This document shows, in pieces, positions 35,801-43,197 of a stretch of DNA of 52,254 bases (within the stretch, counting starts at the first letter, position 1; each line of letters opens with the position of its first letter). The position numbers and the translations under genes were made by a program. Under the pieces are notes generated by a model, which saw only the letters and a program-made list of their open reading frames with translations, was not told where the DNA came from and ran no database searches. This DNA comes from an uncultured Ruminococcus sp. Lineage in GTDB: Bacteria > Bacillota > Clostridia > Oscillospirales > Acutalibacteraceae. The stretch covers positions 1-52,254 of the forward strand of contig UQCF01000016.1 of the NCBI GenBank assembly GCA_900539465.1, read 5' to 3'.

Positions 35801-38245
35801 ACAAACGGCATTGTTACCGCTGTGGATATGGTCAGCGTAAAAGGCATGACCGGCAGCGGAACAAAAGAAAATCCGTTCCTTATAAACAGCGAAGATACCT
35901 TAAAGCTCCTCAGAGTTTATCCGTCGGCAAACTTTGTTATGACGGCAAATGTTAAACTCAGCGAAGAGTGGACTCCTGTTCCGAACTTCAGCGGAAGCTT
36001 TGACGGTGCATTCTATAGTATTGATTCACTCAAGGTTAACAGCAAAAATGCAGACGCAGGTCTCTTTGCGGTGATTGAAAACGCTAAAATCCAAAACCTT
36101 TCAATAACAAATGCAGCTGTTAAGGGTGCGGCAAATGCAGGCGTGCTTGCAGGCAGTGCCGACGGAACGGCAAAAATCTCTAACGTCAGCATAACTTCAT
36201 CTGCTGTCAGCGCGGCAGATTACGCAGGCGCACTTGTCGGCAGTATAAACTGCGTGGGTGCAGAAATAACAGACTGCACTGTTACCGGTTCAACAATCGG
36301 TGCAGATAATGCCGCAGGTCTTGCAGGTATAATCACAGGCTCCGCAAAGATAAACGGCGCAAAGATAAATGCAAGCACTCTCAGCGGTGTAAGCGCGGCA
36401 GGCGGAATAACCGCAGTTGCAAACGCGAACGCTCTCACAATCGGCAGATGTGATGTTGCAGCTAAAATAAGTGCTAAAGACGCAGGCTCTGTTGCAGGCG
36501 TTGCACTTTCAAATCTTAAAATCAACCTTTGCGGCACATCCTCAGAGATAAAAGGCTCTCATACCGAGGGCGGAATTATCGGTTTTGTAAACACCGAAAT
36601 CGGCGACGGTTTTGCGGTTACAAACTGCAATATCAATGTTACACTTTCGGGTGCGGCAGAGCACAGTGCGGCAATTGTCGCTAAATTTGAGCCTCTCCCC
36701 GAAGATAACGAAGCATTTGCGGCTATGTTTGCAGGCAACTCTTCAAACAGAAAATATGATGAGTTTGAGCCTGCCGTAATGCAGTATCAGAACTTCACAC
36801 CGGCAGATTCGGAGAAAACTGCTCCCGATCTTCCGGGCAGCGGAACAAAAGAAGATCCTTACAAGGTTTCTTCCGCCGCAGATATTGCAAAAATCCCCGC
36901 TGCCTCATCTGCTTACTATTCGCTTCAAAACGATATTAAGCTCACAGCCGCAGATTACGGCATATCGGTTGACGAAGACGGCAACACGGTTTACGGCGCA
37001 TTCTTCGGAGGATATAAGCCCATTAAAGATTTCTGCGGAAGCTTTGACGGCAACGGTCATGTCATAAGCGGATTCTATATAGATTCGGACAGTGATTATG
37101 TCGGATTGTTCGCCAACATCAAGGCGTCGGGCGAGGTTAAGAATTTGCACATTGAGCTTCTCGGTGAAGAGGACGGCTGCGGATTCTTCGGAATCAAGGG
37201 CAAAAATTATGTCGGCGGAATTGCGGGCTACTGTGAATCCGATACGGGTCTTGTCAACTGCTCTGTAACGGGCGGTGTAATAACAGGCGAAAGAAACGTC
37301 GGCGGACTTGTAGGCTCTGCCGCGGCAACAAAAATTACAAACAGCTTTGCAGTGACTACCGTTAAGGCAAAAGATTTTGCGGGCGGACTTGTTGGCTCTG
37401 TTTACGGCGAATGTGAAATAGAAAACAGCTTTGTTTCGTGCGATGTTTATGCTGTAGGCGGAACAATAGTCGGCGCAAATAACGGCTCTTTGAGCATAAA
37501 AGGCGTATTCTCATCGGGTTCTTCACTCGGCACAGAGTCGGTCGCAATCGGCGAGAATAACGGAAAAATCTTTGCCAAGAGCATGATAATCACAGGCTCA
37601 AATACAAACGGAGCAAAGAGTGCCATAGGCGCAGACAAAGCCGAGTATGTTTACAGTGATAAAACCGCTCTCGGCACAAGTGACAAGAATGTTGCTTCGC
37701 TCACTACCAAAGAGCTTATATCCTCTAAACCGAGCGGACTTGATTCATGGCAGTTTGCAGACGGTGCATATGCAGTGCCCGCAACGGCTGATGATTATTC
37801 ATCTGCATGGGCACTCAAGGTTTCAAAACCCGTCGGCGGCAAAGAGGCATATGAGGGCAACGTTGCAATAGATTACAGCCTCACCAACGAGACAGGTGAT
37901 AAATCTGTTGACGATATGCTTGTCGGTGTTCTTATAAGCTCCGGCAGTGATAAGGGCACGGTAACGTCCGACCTTTACACAAAGGCAAACGCAAACCCTG
38001 CAAAGCTCAATGCTCTGCTTGTAACCTCCGGCACATTCAAGGTTTCGGCATCACTTCCTTACGGCTATAAGTATGAGGTGACCGCGGCCGATGAAAACGG
38101 CAAGGAGTATAAAGTAACCGAGCAGGCAGGCAGCGCATCGCTTGTTGAAATCGGCTCGGCAGAATATGTTAAATTAAGCATTAAAATTGTTAAGACAGAC
38201 ATCCCATGGGGACTTACCTCCCTGTGGGAGAGTCTCAGCCGCTAA
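29828..38245 (+). CDS. Giant GLUG-repeat surface protein
   Basis: A 2805-residue exported protein. The signal peptide (residues 1-31) ends VYSAFAT; a Ser/Thr-rich stretch follows. Six modules begin with a GxGTxxxPYxI-like motif and a DADI/NDI strand, near residues 91, 621, 971, 1560, 2008 and 2336, each leading to GSFDGCGHTI-type and then GLUG-type repeats (GGIAGTNSGTI, GGIIGxV). A BIG2-like segment lies near residue 1510. The C-terminal 220 residues lack repeats; no LPxTG, membrane helix or SLH domain is seen, so the anchor is unknown. GLUG repeats are found in adhesins and IgA-protease-like surface proteins. GGAGGT precedes the ATG by 7 bp. Confidence 0.9.
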   Translation: MKRRVTERVLVLILSIAVLLTSTGVYSAFATTDITSTSSTSATEYESTTAAQTETKQENTSASASNDDDSQKPGEPNIVTEGGSVKADVLSGQGTAESPYVIANADDFFKIQDIVNNATKSDKHFVLDADINLAGVSYDRLKSNTVTQGTIVSAAKKLADTNPDKIWFDLNGNGHKIYGLNVKNTDLYGVSIFGYISAKSVIRNVKFENCSVEVASSLGVTNSVIALYNDGTIENCSFTGISLNVSKNDTCAYESKGVAWAFRIKASSGAVIGYNGGTVKNANVSNVKVNVESSRTGIGALVGVNAGEIASAALTGVNITVSDENKSYSIGAAAGINSAKISGCKVASFVIKNGVYAGGIAGTNSGTITDSIINGKAANTDKASESNSSFVGSGTFGAIAGFNSGKIELSTSASVGAYLKDNSVYGGIAGVCTGSVEKCVAYGSVDGGSATGGIIGKTVKNSDDKDTASVKNCYAFVKLTTGFEYGAIIGEGTADVQNNVWSDTVSGRYTAYASGIKDGNMAQPSRLIVLKKGESKKINKSALGSESADAAQTVDITKSFTISGDGVKLTDDKESFTVSASQQDKTAEIRYTARIAIKGGFGGSTVINQQAKITVLTLPEDAQGDGLTQQSAIKITNSAQLSMIKAAPYAHFALDADVDAQQGWQSFAFGGSFDGCGHTVKAGAPLFSAVYGTVQNLNVVLNDEINTAVFGSSFGAHFGNVRLIKGEPVDEKTEVRLFAKSSVTGTFFNKVMGASVIDSCFTDVPVYTENKEISYIAGLIASLSSKNAVITSSGASTEITASFKDTIKNSAALIGGTWANTDGKISDCYATLSSANTHYALIGGGDNAVKAENCYYSAAKDVSAAPKDFKDVKANAWGFDAGEHGFIAGEGSVTAVTLPKTSYFESVTANDFAVQYDKNVMNVNLNGITVKDGVLYLPTQAADGNYTVINSKVVLISKTTLLRAEISLSNGLERDKNGNYLIAYGVDLAFLGENLDILGGESFKVTKDLDMSELKAYEPIGNAALPFSGSFDGCGHTISGFKLNGTSNAALFGSVENAVIKNIIFDKATVTAQGSYAAIIAGQLVKNNKVSNITFNSCTVSAAEDHAAILAGYIGSDCAVNNISAVGGSVTAINSVGVMAGAVGENSSISAVKADGFKLFGANYIGGIAGKLGKGSSVSNAEVKSLAINAQNFVGALVGEATASVIADSSVDSAVITASQSVGGAAGAMSGEIKNVSISDSAVNADIAGGIIGETVADAKTSVTSCTVTKTKVNAQSKTSVSGGVVACVTANSELTVSSVKVSADSSVSAALAVGGIIGSVKGKANILNSSSFAQVLGSLVSSKAVPGTGGVIGKVGTEDFADVRISNVNVGGSVRAYENVGGVIGSVSSLAASDVSINKVITAASVVSDGKALGGLIIGSTGELKEEDIASAVKDVVLSSFMSKVGVYGSLKAEATYTDLDKAVSSSLKSAIDNGEEVAVSVKNDAAASLGFVFDSENGWRSASNDIISVVSSDENSVTLKALKGGAVSVVASYKYSQDSDVVLNVHFDVQSNIKTALLGSGTQSDPYKISSKSDLAAVAGYANDGAYFVLTNDIAFDSADFTFGGEFYNAGLGFMPIGSKDAAFNGTFDGAGHKISGVKINGSDVSAIFGYTDSAKITNLILDGITSNAPELSAVVAANAKNTEIKNVTVTNSSVEALSAKGSAAIIAAFADGCEIGDIKLSGSTVSAGLTGSEYASAYAGLVCARAVNSKASGCEINSSNSISAIGTAGAVAGYAESLIINNVNTFAELNADSAAALVGRAGGAINAKNCIAGGEVNASEYAAGIAAKADDAISASDICVSAALKGKVCGVAAAYADKNAYDDKNSVGASFENISYSSYQNAFGMFGDEEINAYQGAGYAENLKDVNTLVPSDGSSFIAVGAEPLDLSKALEYKGIGSDIASFDFAGAKFKLGSVESFPQDLVACDAAAGTVTAEKTDIDSAKLLLKYTNGIVTAVDMVSVKGMTGSGTKENPFLINSEDTLKLLRVYPSANFVMTANVKLSEEWTPVPNFSGSFDGAFYSIDSLKVNSKNADAGLFAVIENAKIQNLSITNAAVKGAANAGVLAGSADGTAKISNVSITSSAVSAADYAGALVGSINCVGAEITDCTVTGSTIGADNAAGLAGIITGSAKINGAKINASTLSGVSAAGGITAVANANALTIGRCDVAAKISAKDAGSVAGVALSNLKINLCGTSSEIKGSHTEGGIIGFVNTEIGDGFAVTNCNINVTLSGAAEHSAAIVAKFEPLPEDNEAFAAMFAGNSSNRKYDEFEPAVMQYQNFTPADSEKTAPDLPGSGTKEDPYKVSSAADIAKIPAASSAYYSLQNDIKLTAADYGISVDEDGNTVYGAFFGGYKPIKDFCGSFDGNGHVISGFYIDSDSDYVGLFANIKASGEVKNLHIELLGEEDGCGFFGIKGKNYVGGIAGYCESDTGLVNCSVTGGVITGERNVGGLVGSAAATKITNSFAVTTVKAKDFAGGLVGSVYGECEIENSFVSCDVYAVGGTIVGANNGSLSIKGVFSSGSSLGTESVAIGENNGKIFAKSMIITGSNTNGAKSAIGADKAEYVYSDKTALGTSDKNVASLTTKELISSKPSGLDSWQFADGAYAVPATADDYSSAWALKVSKPVGGKEAYEGNVAIDYSLTNETGDKSVDDMLVGVLISSGSDKGTVTSDLYTKANANPAKLNALLVTSGTFKVSASLPYGYKYEVTAADENGKEYKVTEQAGSASLVEIGSAEYVKLSIKIVKTDIPWGLTSLWESLSR

Positions 38246-38277
38246 ATAACCGACCAAGGAATACGAGGGTTGAAATC

Positions 38278-38859
38278 ATGAAGAAAGATTTTAGTACGGT
38301 CAAAAATATAATACTGCTCATAGCTTCGGCCCTTACTTTGGTGGCTGTTACTTTTGCATGGTATTCCGTCAATAACAAAGGCGGAGTTTCTGTGTTTAAC
38401 AACAACATAAATTCATCAACACTCTCGGCTGCTTATTATGAATCTGCCGACGGTAGCAAATATACTTTACTCCCCGGCGATATTAACATGAGCAACATGT
38501 ATGAGGGTAAAACAAATTATTACAGAATAGACGTTAAAACATTTAACGATGTTCCGATAAAGCTTGTTATGAGCTTTGACGGTCTTTCGGCATCCAATAA
38601 CAAGCTTTTGCCGTATGTTTATTTTAACTACCGCGTTGTTTGCAACGATACGGGTGATGAGCTCGCGGCACAGTCAGGTTTAAAAATGTCAGATTATACA
38701 TCAAAAAGTGTTTTCACGCAGGATGTTTCGTCTCTTCAGGTCAGCGGCAAGAATAATTACAGCATATATTATGATGTCTATGTGGTTTTGAACGGTGCAA
38801 GCGTTTCGGGTACAGCCTCGCTCGGCAACGTAAAAATCCAGGGACAGCAGTTGAGCTGA
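38278..38859 (+). CDS. SipW-dependent exported protein (TasA-like)
   Basis: A 193-residue secreted protein. The signal region has KKDFSTVK, a hydrophobic core and TFAWYSVNN, the AWY version of the SipW motif. The mature part is a beta-rich, Asn/Ser-rich domain (YYRIDVKTFNDVPIKLVMSF) with one Cys, like the jelly-roll of TasA/camelysin. GAGGG lies 8 bp before the ATG. It starts 32 bp after the giant GLUG gene and runs into a signal peptidase gene with 1 bp between them, which suggests that the protease is its own processing enzyme. Confidence 0.78.
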   Translation: MKKDFSTVKNIILLIASALTLVAVTFAWYSVNNKGGVSVFNNNINSSTLSAAYYESADGSKYTLLPGDINMSNMYEGKTNYYRIDVKTFNDVPIKLVMSFDGLSASNNKLLPYVYFNYRVVCNDTGDELAAQSGLKMSDYTSKSVFTQDVSSLQVSGKNNYSIYYDVYVVLNGASVSGTASLGNVKIQGQQLS

Positions 38860-38860
38860 C

Positions 38861-39457
38861 ATGAAAATTAAAAAGATTTTTTCACGCATAATGGCGGCAA
38901 TAACCGCGTTGTCGTTTATTTTCGGTTTGACGATATTCATATCTGTTCTTAGAGCAAACAAGGGCGAGGTGCCGTCGGTTTTCGGCTTTAGTGTGTTAAG
39001 GCTTCAAACAGGCAGTATGGAGCCCGAGTATAAAACCGGCAGCGTAATAGTTGCCAAAAAGACAGATGCGGACGACCTTAAAGTAGACGACGTAATAAGC
39101 TTTTATTCAACCAACAAAGATATTGCACATAAAGTGAACACGCACCGTATTGTGGAAGTTAACAGACTGCAATCGGGCATGAAAGAGTTTATTACCAAAG
39201 GTGACGCAAACCCCGAGAAGGACGAAGACCCCGTTTTGAGCACAAGAGTTATCGGCAAGGTGATTTTTGATTTCGGAGTTTTCTCCGGCTCTTTGATAGG
39301 AATTTTGCAAAACCCAAAGGTTATATTCTTTCTTATAATTGTGCCGCTTATTATAATCACTTTTATGGAAGCTGTAAATCTCGTTAATTTGTTTATGGAT
39401 AGGAACAAGACGGAGGAAGAAGACGCGGATGAAAACGCAGGCAAAAGAAAAGATTAA
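38861..39457 (+). CDS. SipW-type signal peptidase I (second of four)
   Basis: A 198-residue membrane protease. Ser52 is in TGSMEP, His95 in NTHRIVEV, and Asp115 in TKGDANPEKDED. Helices lie at residues 9-30 and about 150-180, with an acidic tail. The active site is the Ser/His type of SipW and eukaryotic signal peptidases. The gene starts 1 bp after the upstream exported-protein gene and overlaps the next peptidase gene by 29 bp; the next gene's GGAGG lies inside its end. It is one of three peptidases within 2.3 kb. Confidence 0.9.
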   Translation: MKIKKIFSRIMAAITALSFIFGLTIFISVLRANKGEVPSVFGFSVLRLQTGSMEPEYKTGSVIVAKKTDADDLKVDDVISFYSTNKDIAHKVNTHRIVEVNRLQSGMKEFITKGDANPEKDEDPVLSTRVIGKVIFDFGVFSGSLIGILQNPKVIFFLIIVPLIIITFMEAVNLVNLFMDRNKTEEEDADENAGKRKD

Positions 39458-39938
39458 GGTCTTAATAAGCTCGGTTTTAATATGTCTGCTCGCATTCCTG
39501 CTAATGCTTATTTTTATCCCTAAAATTTTAGGATATAAAACCTTTTATATCAAGTCGCAAAGCATGATGCCTGCAATACCGCAGGGCAGCTTGGCTTTTG
39601 TGAAAGAAACGGAATTTAAAAACATCAAAGCCGGCGATGTGCTCACATTTAAAAACGACACCGGCGATGAATTTTTCACACACCGCGTTGTGAGTGTTGA
39701 CAGTGCAAATCAGATGTTCACAACAAAAGGTGATGCAAACAAAGACAATGACCCTGCGCCGACAAGCTTTTATTTTGCCGTCGGAAAGGTTGATTTTTCG
39801 ATACCGCTGCTGGGGTTTGTTTCGGAGTTTGTGAACTCGCTCACGGGCAAGATAATTATAGGTGCTGTTTACATTGCGTGGATAGCCGTAGAAATAGAAA
39901 TTTTTGCCGTTAAGAGAAAGGCGTCTCAGGAGGATTAG
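39429..39938 (+). CDS. SipW-type signal peptidase I (third of four)
   Basis: A 169-residue membrane protease, the smallest of the four. Ser45 is in SQSMMP, His85 in FFTHRVV, Asp102 in TKGDANKDND. The membrane helices are residues 9-31 and 138-160. It is clearly a paralogue, not a copy, of its neighbours: motif surroundings differ (SQSM against TGSM and TDSM), which hints at different substrates. It precedes an AWF-signal protein by 5 bp. Confidence 0.9.
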   Translation: MKTQAKEKIKVLISSVLICLLAFLLMLIFIPKILGYKTFYIKSQSMMPAIPQGSLAFVKETEFKNIKAGDVLTFKNDTGDEFFTHRVVSVDSANQMFTTKGDANKDNDPAPTSFYFAVGKVDFSIPLLGFVSEFVNSLTGKIIIGAVYIAWIAVEIEIFAVKRKASQED

Positions 39939-39943
39939 TCAGT

Positions 39944-40615
39944 ATGAAAAAAAGGATTGTTGCGCTTGTTGCCTCTCTGGCTGTTATAGCCGGGCTTATG
40001 GCGAGTCAAGGCTCTTATGCCTGGTTTGTAACTGCCGTTAAAAGAGCGCAGAATATTACAATAGCCGTTGTCGGCTTTGACAGTGCGGCAGCTTCTCTTG
40101 ATACACTTGAAGAAGATTTTTACGGCAAAGCCTGCATTTATCCCGGGCAGAACCTTGTGCTTCTTGACGGTAAAGAGGCAACACTCACCATGTATAACAG
40201 CTCAACCATTGATACACAGGTCAGAGTAAAAATAGAATACACAAGCTATGCAGGCGGCACTGCAAAAAACACTGTATATTCGGGCTCCGAGAGCGACGAC
40301 CTCGCTGTTGAGTTTGCAAACAGCAGCGAATGGCTCCCGTTTGATAACGGTATGGACGGATGCTGCTATTATTATGTAGGACCGAACTACGGTTCTTCAA
40401 CGCTTAAAGATTTAAACAATGTTTATAATGTTAAGCCCGATGTTGCGAGCCTTGATATTATAAATAAGGTTTATTATAAATCCGATATTGACACGGGTCT
40501 TTACTCCGGCAACGAGGTAACGGTTAATGTTATTTTTGAAGCCAAGCAGGCGGATTATGTCGGCTGGAGCACCCTCGGCGAATATCAGGTTGCAACAGAT
40601 GTTGAGAACGCATGA
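39944..40615 (+). CDS. SipW-dependent exported protein
   Basis: A 223-residue secreted protein. The signal region is KKRIVALVASLAVIAGL, then SQGSYAWFVTAVKRAQN, with the AWF motif. The mature domain is beta-rich (ATLTMYNSSTIDTQVRVKIEY) with a Cys-Cys pair (GCCYYYVG) and a single Cys near the start of the domain (KACIYPG), so a disulfide is possible. AGGAGG lies 8 bp before the ATG. Its stop overlaps the next start (ATGA), coupling it to the fourth signal peptidase. Confidence 0.78.
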   Translation: MKKRIVALVASLAVIAGLMASQGSYAWFVTAVKRAQNITIAVVGFDSAAASLDTLEEDFYGKACIYPGQNLVLLDGKEATLTMYNSSTIDTQVRVKIEYTSYAGGTAKNTVYSGSESDDLAVEFANSSEWLPFDNGMDGCCYYYVGPNYGSSTLKDLNNVYNVKPDVASLDIINKVYYKSDIDTGLYSGNEVTVNVIFEAKQADYVGWSTLGEYQVATDVENA

Positions 40616-41127
40616 AGATAAAACCGCGTAACATTATATTTAACATTTTGGCGATAATAACGGTTTTGGCTGCCGTGTTTGTTTGCTTTAACATCTTTAG
40701 CGGAGCAAAAGGATATTCCGTGATTACCGACAGTATGTCCCCCTCAATCAACAAGGGCGATGTTGTGTTTGTTAAAAAGGCAGATTTCAGTTCTTTAAAC
40801 GAGGGCGACGTCGTAACCGTCAGATTTGCGGACGGCAGCGGCTATTTCACACACCGAATTACCAAAATCGACCATGAATTCGGCATGTTCCGCACAAAGG
40901 GCGACGCGAATCAAAGCGAAGACCCTCAGCCCTCGCAGGCAGAGCAGATTGTCGGCAAGCTGTGGTACAGTGTTCCGCTGCTCGGCTATGCTTCAATAGC
41001 TTTTAATGAGCTTGGCACAGTAAAAATCAGTGTGATACTCGCAATCGTAGTTATATTACTGATCGCGGTGACTGCCGCAGTCGAAAAGATAAAAAAATCT
41101 AAAGTCAGAGGTGACAGCAATGAATAA
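40612..41127 (+). CDS. SipW-type signal peptidase I (fourth of four)
   Basis: A 171-residue membrane protease. Ser41 is in TDSMSP, His81 in YFTHRIT, and Asp98 in TKGDANQSED. Helices lie at residues 8-30 and 137-160. It overlaps the preceding exported-protein gene by 4 bp and the following one by 8 bp, so it is locked between two probable substrates. The motif TDSMSP matches that of the first peptidase more than those of the second and third. Confidence 0.9.
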   Translation: MKIKPRNIIFNILAIITVLAAVFVCFNIFSGAKGYSVITDSMSPSINKGDVVFVKKADFSSLNEGDVVTVRFADGSGYFTHRITKIDHEFGMFRTKGDANQSEDPQPSQAEQIVGKLWYSVPLLGYASIAFNELGTVKISVILAIVVILLIAVTAAVEKIKKSKVRGDSNE

Positions 41128-41767
41128 AGCAAAAAAAATATCCGCCGTGTTTATGGTGCTTGCATTGGTGCTTTGCACAGGGTATTTTTCTGTTATGTCA
41201 CCGACTACGGCATGGTTCTATCAGTCACAGTCGGTCAACGGTTCAAATAACAAATTTGTCTTTGCGGATTTCAGCGTTGACGGTGAGTATTCTTTTGACA
41301 GAACCATAAAATTTGACGCCGCAACTAAATTTGAAGACCCGGACGAAACCATGTTCGATTCCGCGGTGAAAACCGTTGACGTAGAGGTTAAAAATGACGG
41401 CGGCATGCCTGCGAGAATATATGCAACCGTTAAGAATGATAACAGCAGCAAGGGCTTGAGGTATTTTTATTATACCGACGATATGGTAAAAGACGGCTCT
41501 CTCAAAGCTGCCATGACAAACGCCCTCGGCGGAAAGCTCAGTGACGAGGCGCTGAATATTTATAACGTAGGCACTGACGGCAACAGCGGTCACTATGTTA
41601 TGCTGAACCCGGGCGAGAGCAAAACCGTTAAGGTTGCTCTTTGGGTAGAGTATGACGAGAGCGGTGCAGAAAACGCTTTTTTGGATTCCGGCTGGAACAC
41701 CGTTGATTACAGCATAAAAATTACCATGACCGCCACGCAGGACAGCGACGGCGCAATGGTCAGATAA
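41120..41767 (+). CDS. SipW-dependent exported protein
   Basis: A 215-residue secreted protein. The signal region is NKAKKIS, a hydrophobic core and SVMSPTTAWFYQSQS. The mature part has KTVDVEVKNDGGMPARIYATVKND, a typical camelysin/TasA-type strand pair, and no Cys after the signal region. ATG 41120 is preferred, with AGAGGTG 6 bp upstream; the GTG at 41111 lies within that ribosome binding site. It overlaps the fourth signal peptidase gene by 8 bp. Confidence 0.77.
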   Translation: MNKAKKISAVFMVLALVLCTGYFSVMSPTTAWFYQSQSVNGSNNKFVFADFSVDGEYSFDRTIKFDAATKFEDPDETMFDSAVKTVDVEVKNDGGMPARIYATVKNDNSSKGLRYFYYTDDMVKDGSLKAAMTNALGGKLSDEALNIYNVGTDGNSGHYVMLNPGESKTVKVALWVEYDESGAENAFLDSGWNTVDYSIKITMTATQDSDGAMVR

Positions 41768-41800
41768 CTATTTTAACAATAAAGGGCAGGGCTGATAAAC

Positions 41801-42418
41801 ATGAAAAAGGGCAAAAGAAGAATAGCCGCAGTTATAATCTGCGCGGTTGCCGTTTTAGCAATCGTGGCAGGTTCGCTGGCATGGTATACGAGCACCAATT
41901 CCCTGTCCGTGGCAGGTAATTTACTTGGTTTTAAAACATATGCAAGTGTAAATTTTGAAGACCAAAACGGCAAAATGCACACTGCTCAGGCAGATGAAAA
42001 CGGACTTTATACCATGAGCCTTAACCCCTCTGATTTAAACTATGTCGGCAATCTCAGAGTTTTGGTAATTCACAAGGGTCACGCTAAGTCATATGTCAGG
42101 GTCAAAATGAGCGTTCAGTGGACTATGCCTGACGGCACGGTTACGCAGAACACCGTTCTTCCCTACTCATTCAGCGACAATTGGTATGATAACCGCAGCA
42201 ACGATTATTATGTCTATTGCACGCAAGACAGCGAGCTTTTTAATTCTTATGATAAATCAATAATCACAGGCTTTGATTCTAAAAAGTTCGAGGCATCAAC
42301 TCTTACCGAAACGGCAACGCCCAAAATAGCTATCACCGCCGAGTCGGTTCAGATTAACCGTTATAAACAGATTTGGGGCATAGACTCGCTTCCTTGGAGT
42401 GAAGCGGCAAAGGGATGA
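41801..42418 (+). CDS. SipW-dependent exported protein
   Basis: A 205-residue secreted protein. The signal region is KKGKRRIA, a core of Ala/Val/Ile, and AGSLAWYTSTN with the AWY motif. The mature domain includes NLRVLVIHKGHAKSYVRVKMSVQWTM, a beta-rich region in which one domain ends in YDNRSNDYYVY. It lies 33 bp after the preceding exported-protein gene and 4 bp before the next. It resembles the other AWF/Y proteins in layout but not in close sequence. Confidence 0.77.
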   Translation: MKKGKRRIAAVIICAVAVLAIVAGSLAWYTSTNSLSVAGNLLGFKTYASVNFEDQNGKMHTAQADENGLYTMSLNPSDLNYVGNLRVLVIHKGHAKSYVRVKMSVQWTMPDGTVTQNTVLPYSFSDNWYDNRSNDYYVYCTQDSELFNSYDKSIITGFDSKKFEASTLTETATPKIAITAESVQINRYKQIWGIDSLPWSEAAKG

Positions 42419-42422
42419 TATA

Positions 42423-43196
42423 ATGTCCGCAAAAAAGAATAAGTCAAAAAATGCGCCTGCGGTGGGTAAGCCTGCCGCAGGCAGTAATAATAAAAGAGAG
42501 AAAAAAGAGCTTAACAAAAAGGCAGAGCAAAAAAATGTTGCCGATAAAAGAGATAAAAAGAAAATTTCTGCGGCGACATCAAAAAAGACAAATGCGGTTT
42601 CTAAAGCTAAACCGCAGCGCAAGTCTTTAAAAGAGTCTTTTAAAAGCTTTAAAGAAAAATATAACATCGGCAAAATAGCGCTTGCAATAGCCGCGGTGCT
42701 TTTGGTGGTTGCCGGTGCGGCGGTGCTTGTTGTTTCTTTGTTTTCGCACGGCGTTAAAGTGCCGGACAGTGTAAAAAACGCCGAATTTAAAGGCAGACTT
42801 GAGCCGGATACAGTTGCATATGCTACCGATATTTCATCTTCTCAGCAAAAAAAGCTTGCAAAAGCCGTGAAGTCAAAGGGCAGTCACCGTTTTGATTTTT
42901 TTGTGAACGAAGAGGTGGTTTTGAGTGAACCGACGGATTCGGCGCTTCTTGAGTTCGGCAGTGTAAGCTCTAACGATTGCATTCTTATTGCCTTTCTTTT
43001 GGATGAGAGCGGCAAAACGCTCTATCGTTCTCTCGGTGTTGAACCGGGTGAAGAAATAAAGAGTGTAAGGTTTTTTGAGGAAATGCCTTACGGTACACAC
43101 AAACTGACGCTTGTTGTTAACGGATATAACGCAGAGTCATATGAAAAAATCGGAACAAAAACCGCGGAAATACAAATAAAAATTGGTGTTGATTGA
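42423..43196 (+). CDS. Membrane protein with Lys-rich cytoplasmic tail and beta-rich ectodomain
   Basis: A 257-residue protein. Residues 1-82 are very rich in Lys, Ala, Asn and Ser, with no hydrophobic segment, and are predicted to be cytoplasmic and unfolded. Residues 83-108 form one membrane helix, followed by an ectodomain of about 145 residues. There is no AWF motif at the helix, so it probably stays in the membrane. The ectodomain shares a pattern with the next gene's protein: NEEVVLS, LYRSLGVEPGEEI and MPYGTHKLTLVV. It may anchor the fibre or bind an envelope component. The start at 42423 is preceded by AAAGGGATG. Confidence 0.68.
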   Translation: MSAKKNKSKNAPAVGKPAAGSNNKREKKELNKKAEQKNVADKRDKKKISAATSKKTNAVSKAKPQRKSLKESFKSFKEKYNIGKIALAIAAVLLVVAGAAVLVVSLFSHGVKVPDSVKNAEFKGRLEPDTVAYATDISSSQQKKLAKAVKSKGSHRFDFFVNEEVVLSEPTDSALLEFGSVSSNDCILIAFLLDESGKTLYRSLGVEPGEEIKSVRFFEEMPYGTHKLTLVVNGYNAESYEKIGTKTAEIQIKIGVD

Positions 43197-43197
43197 T

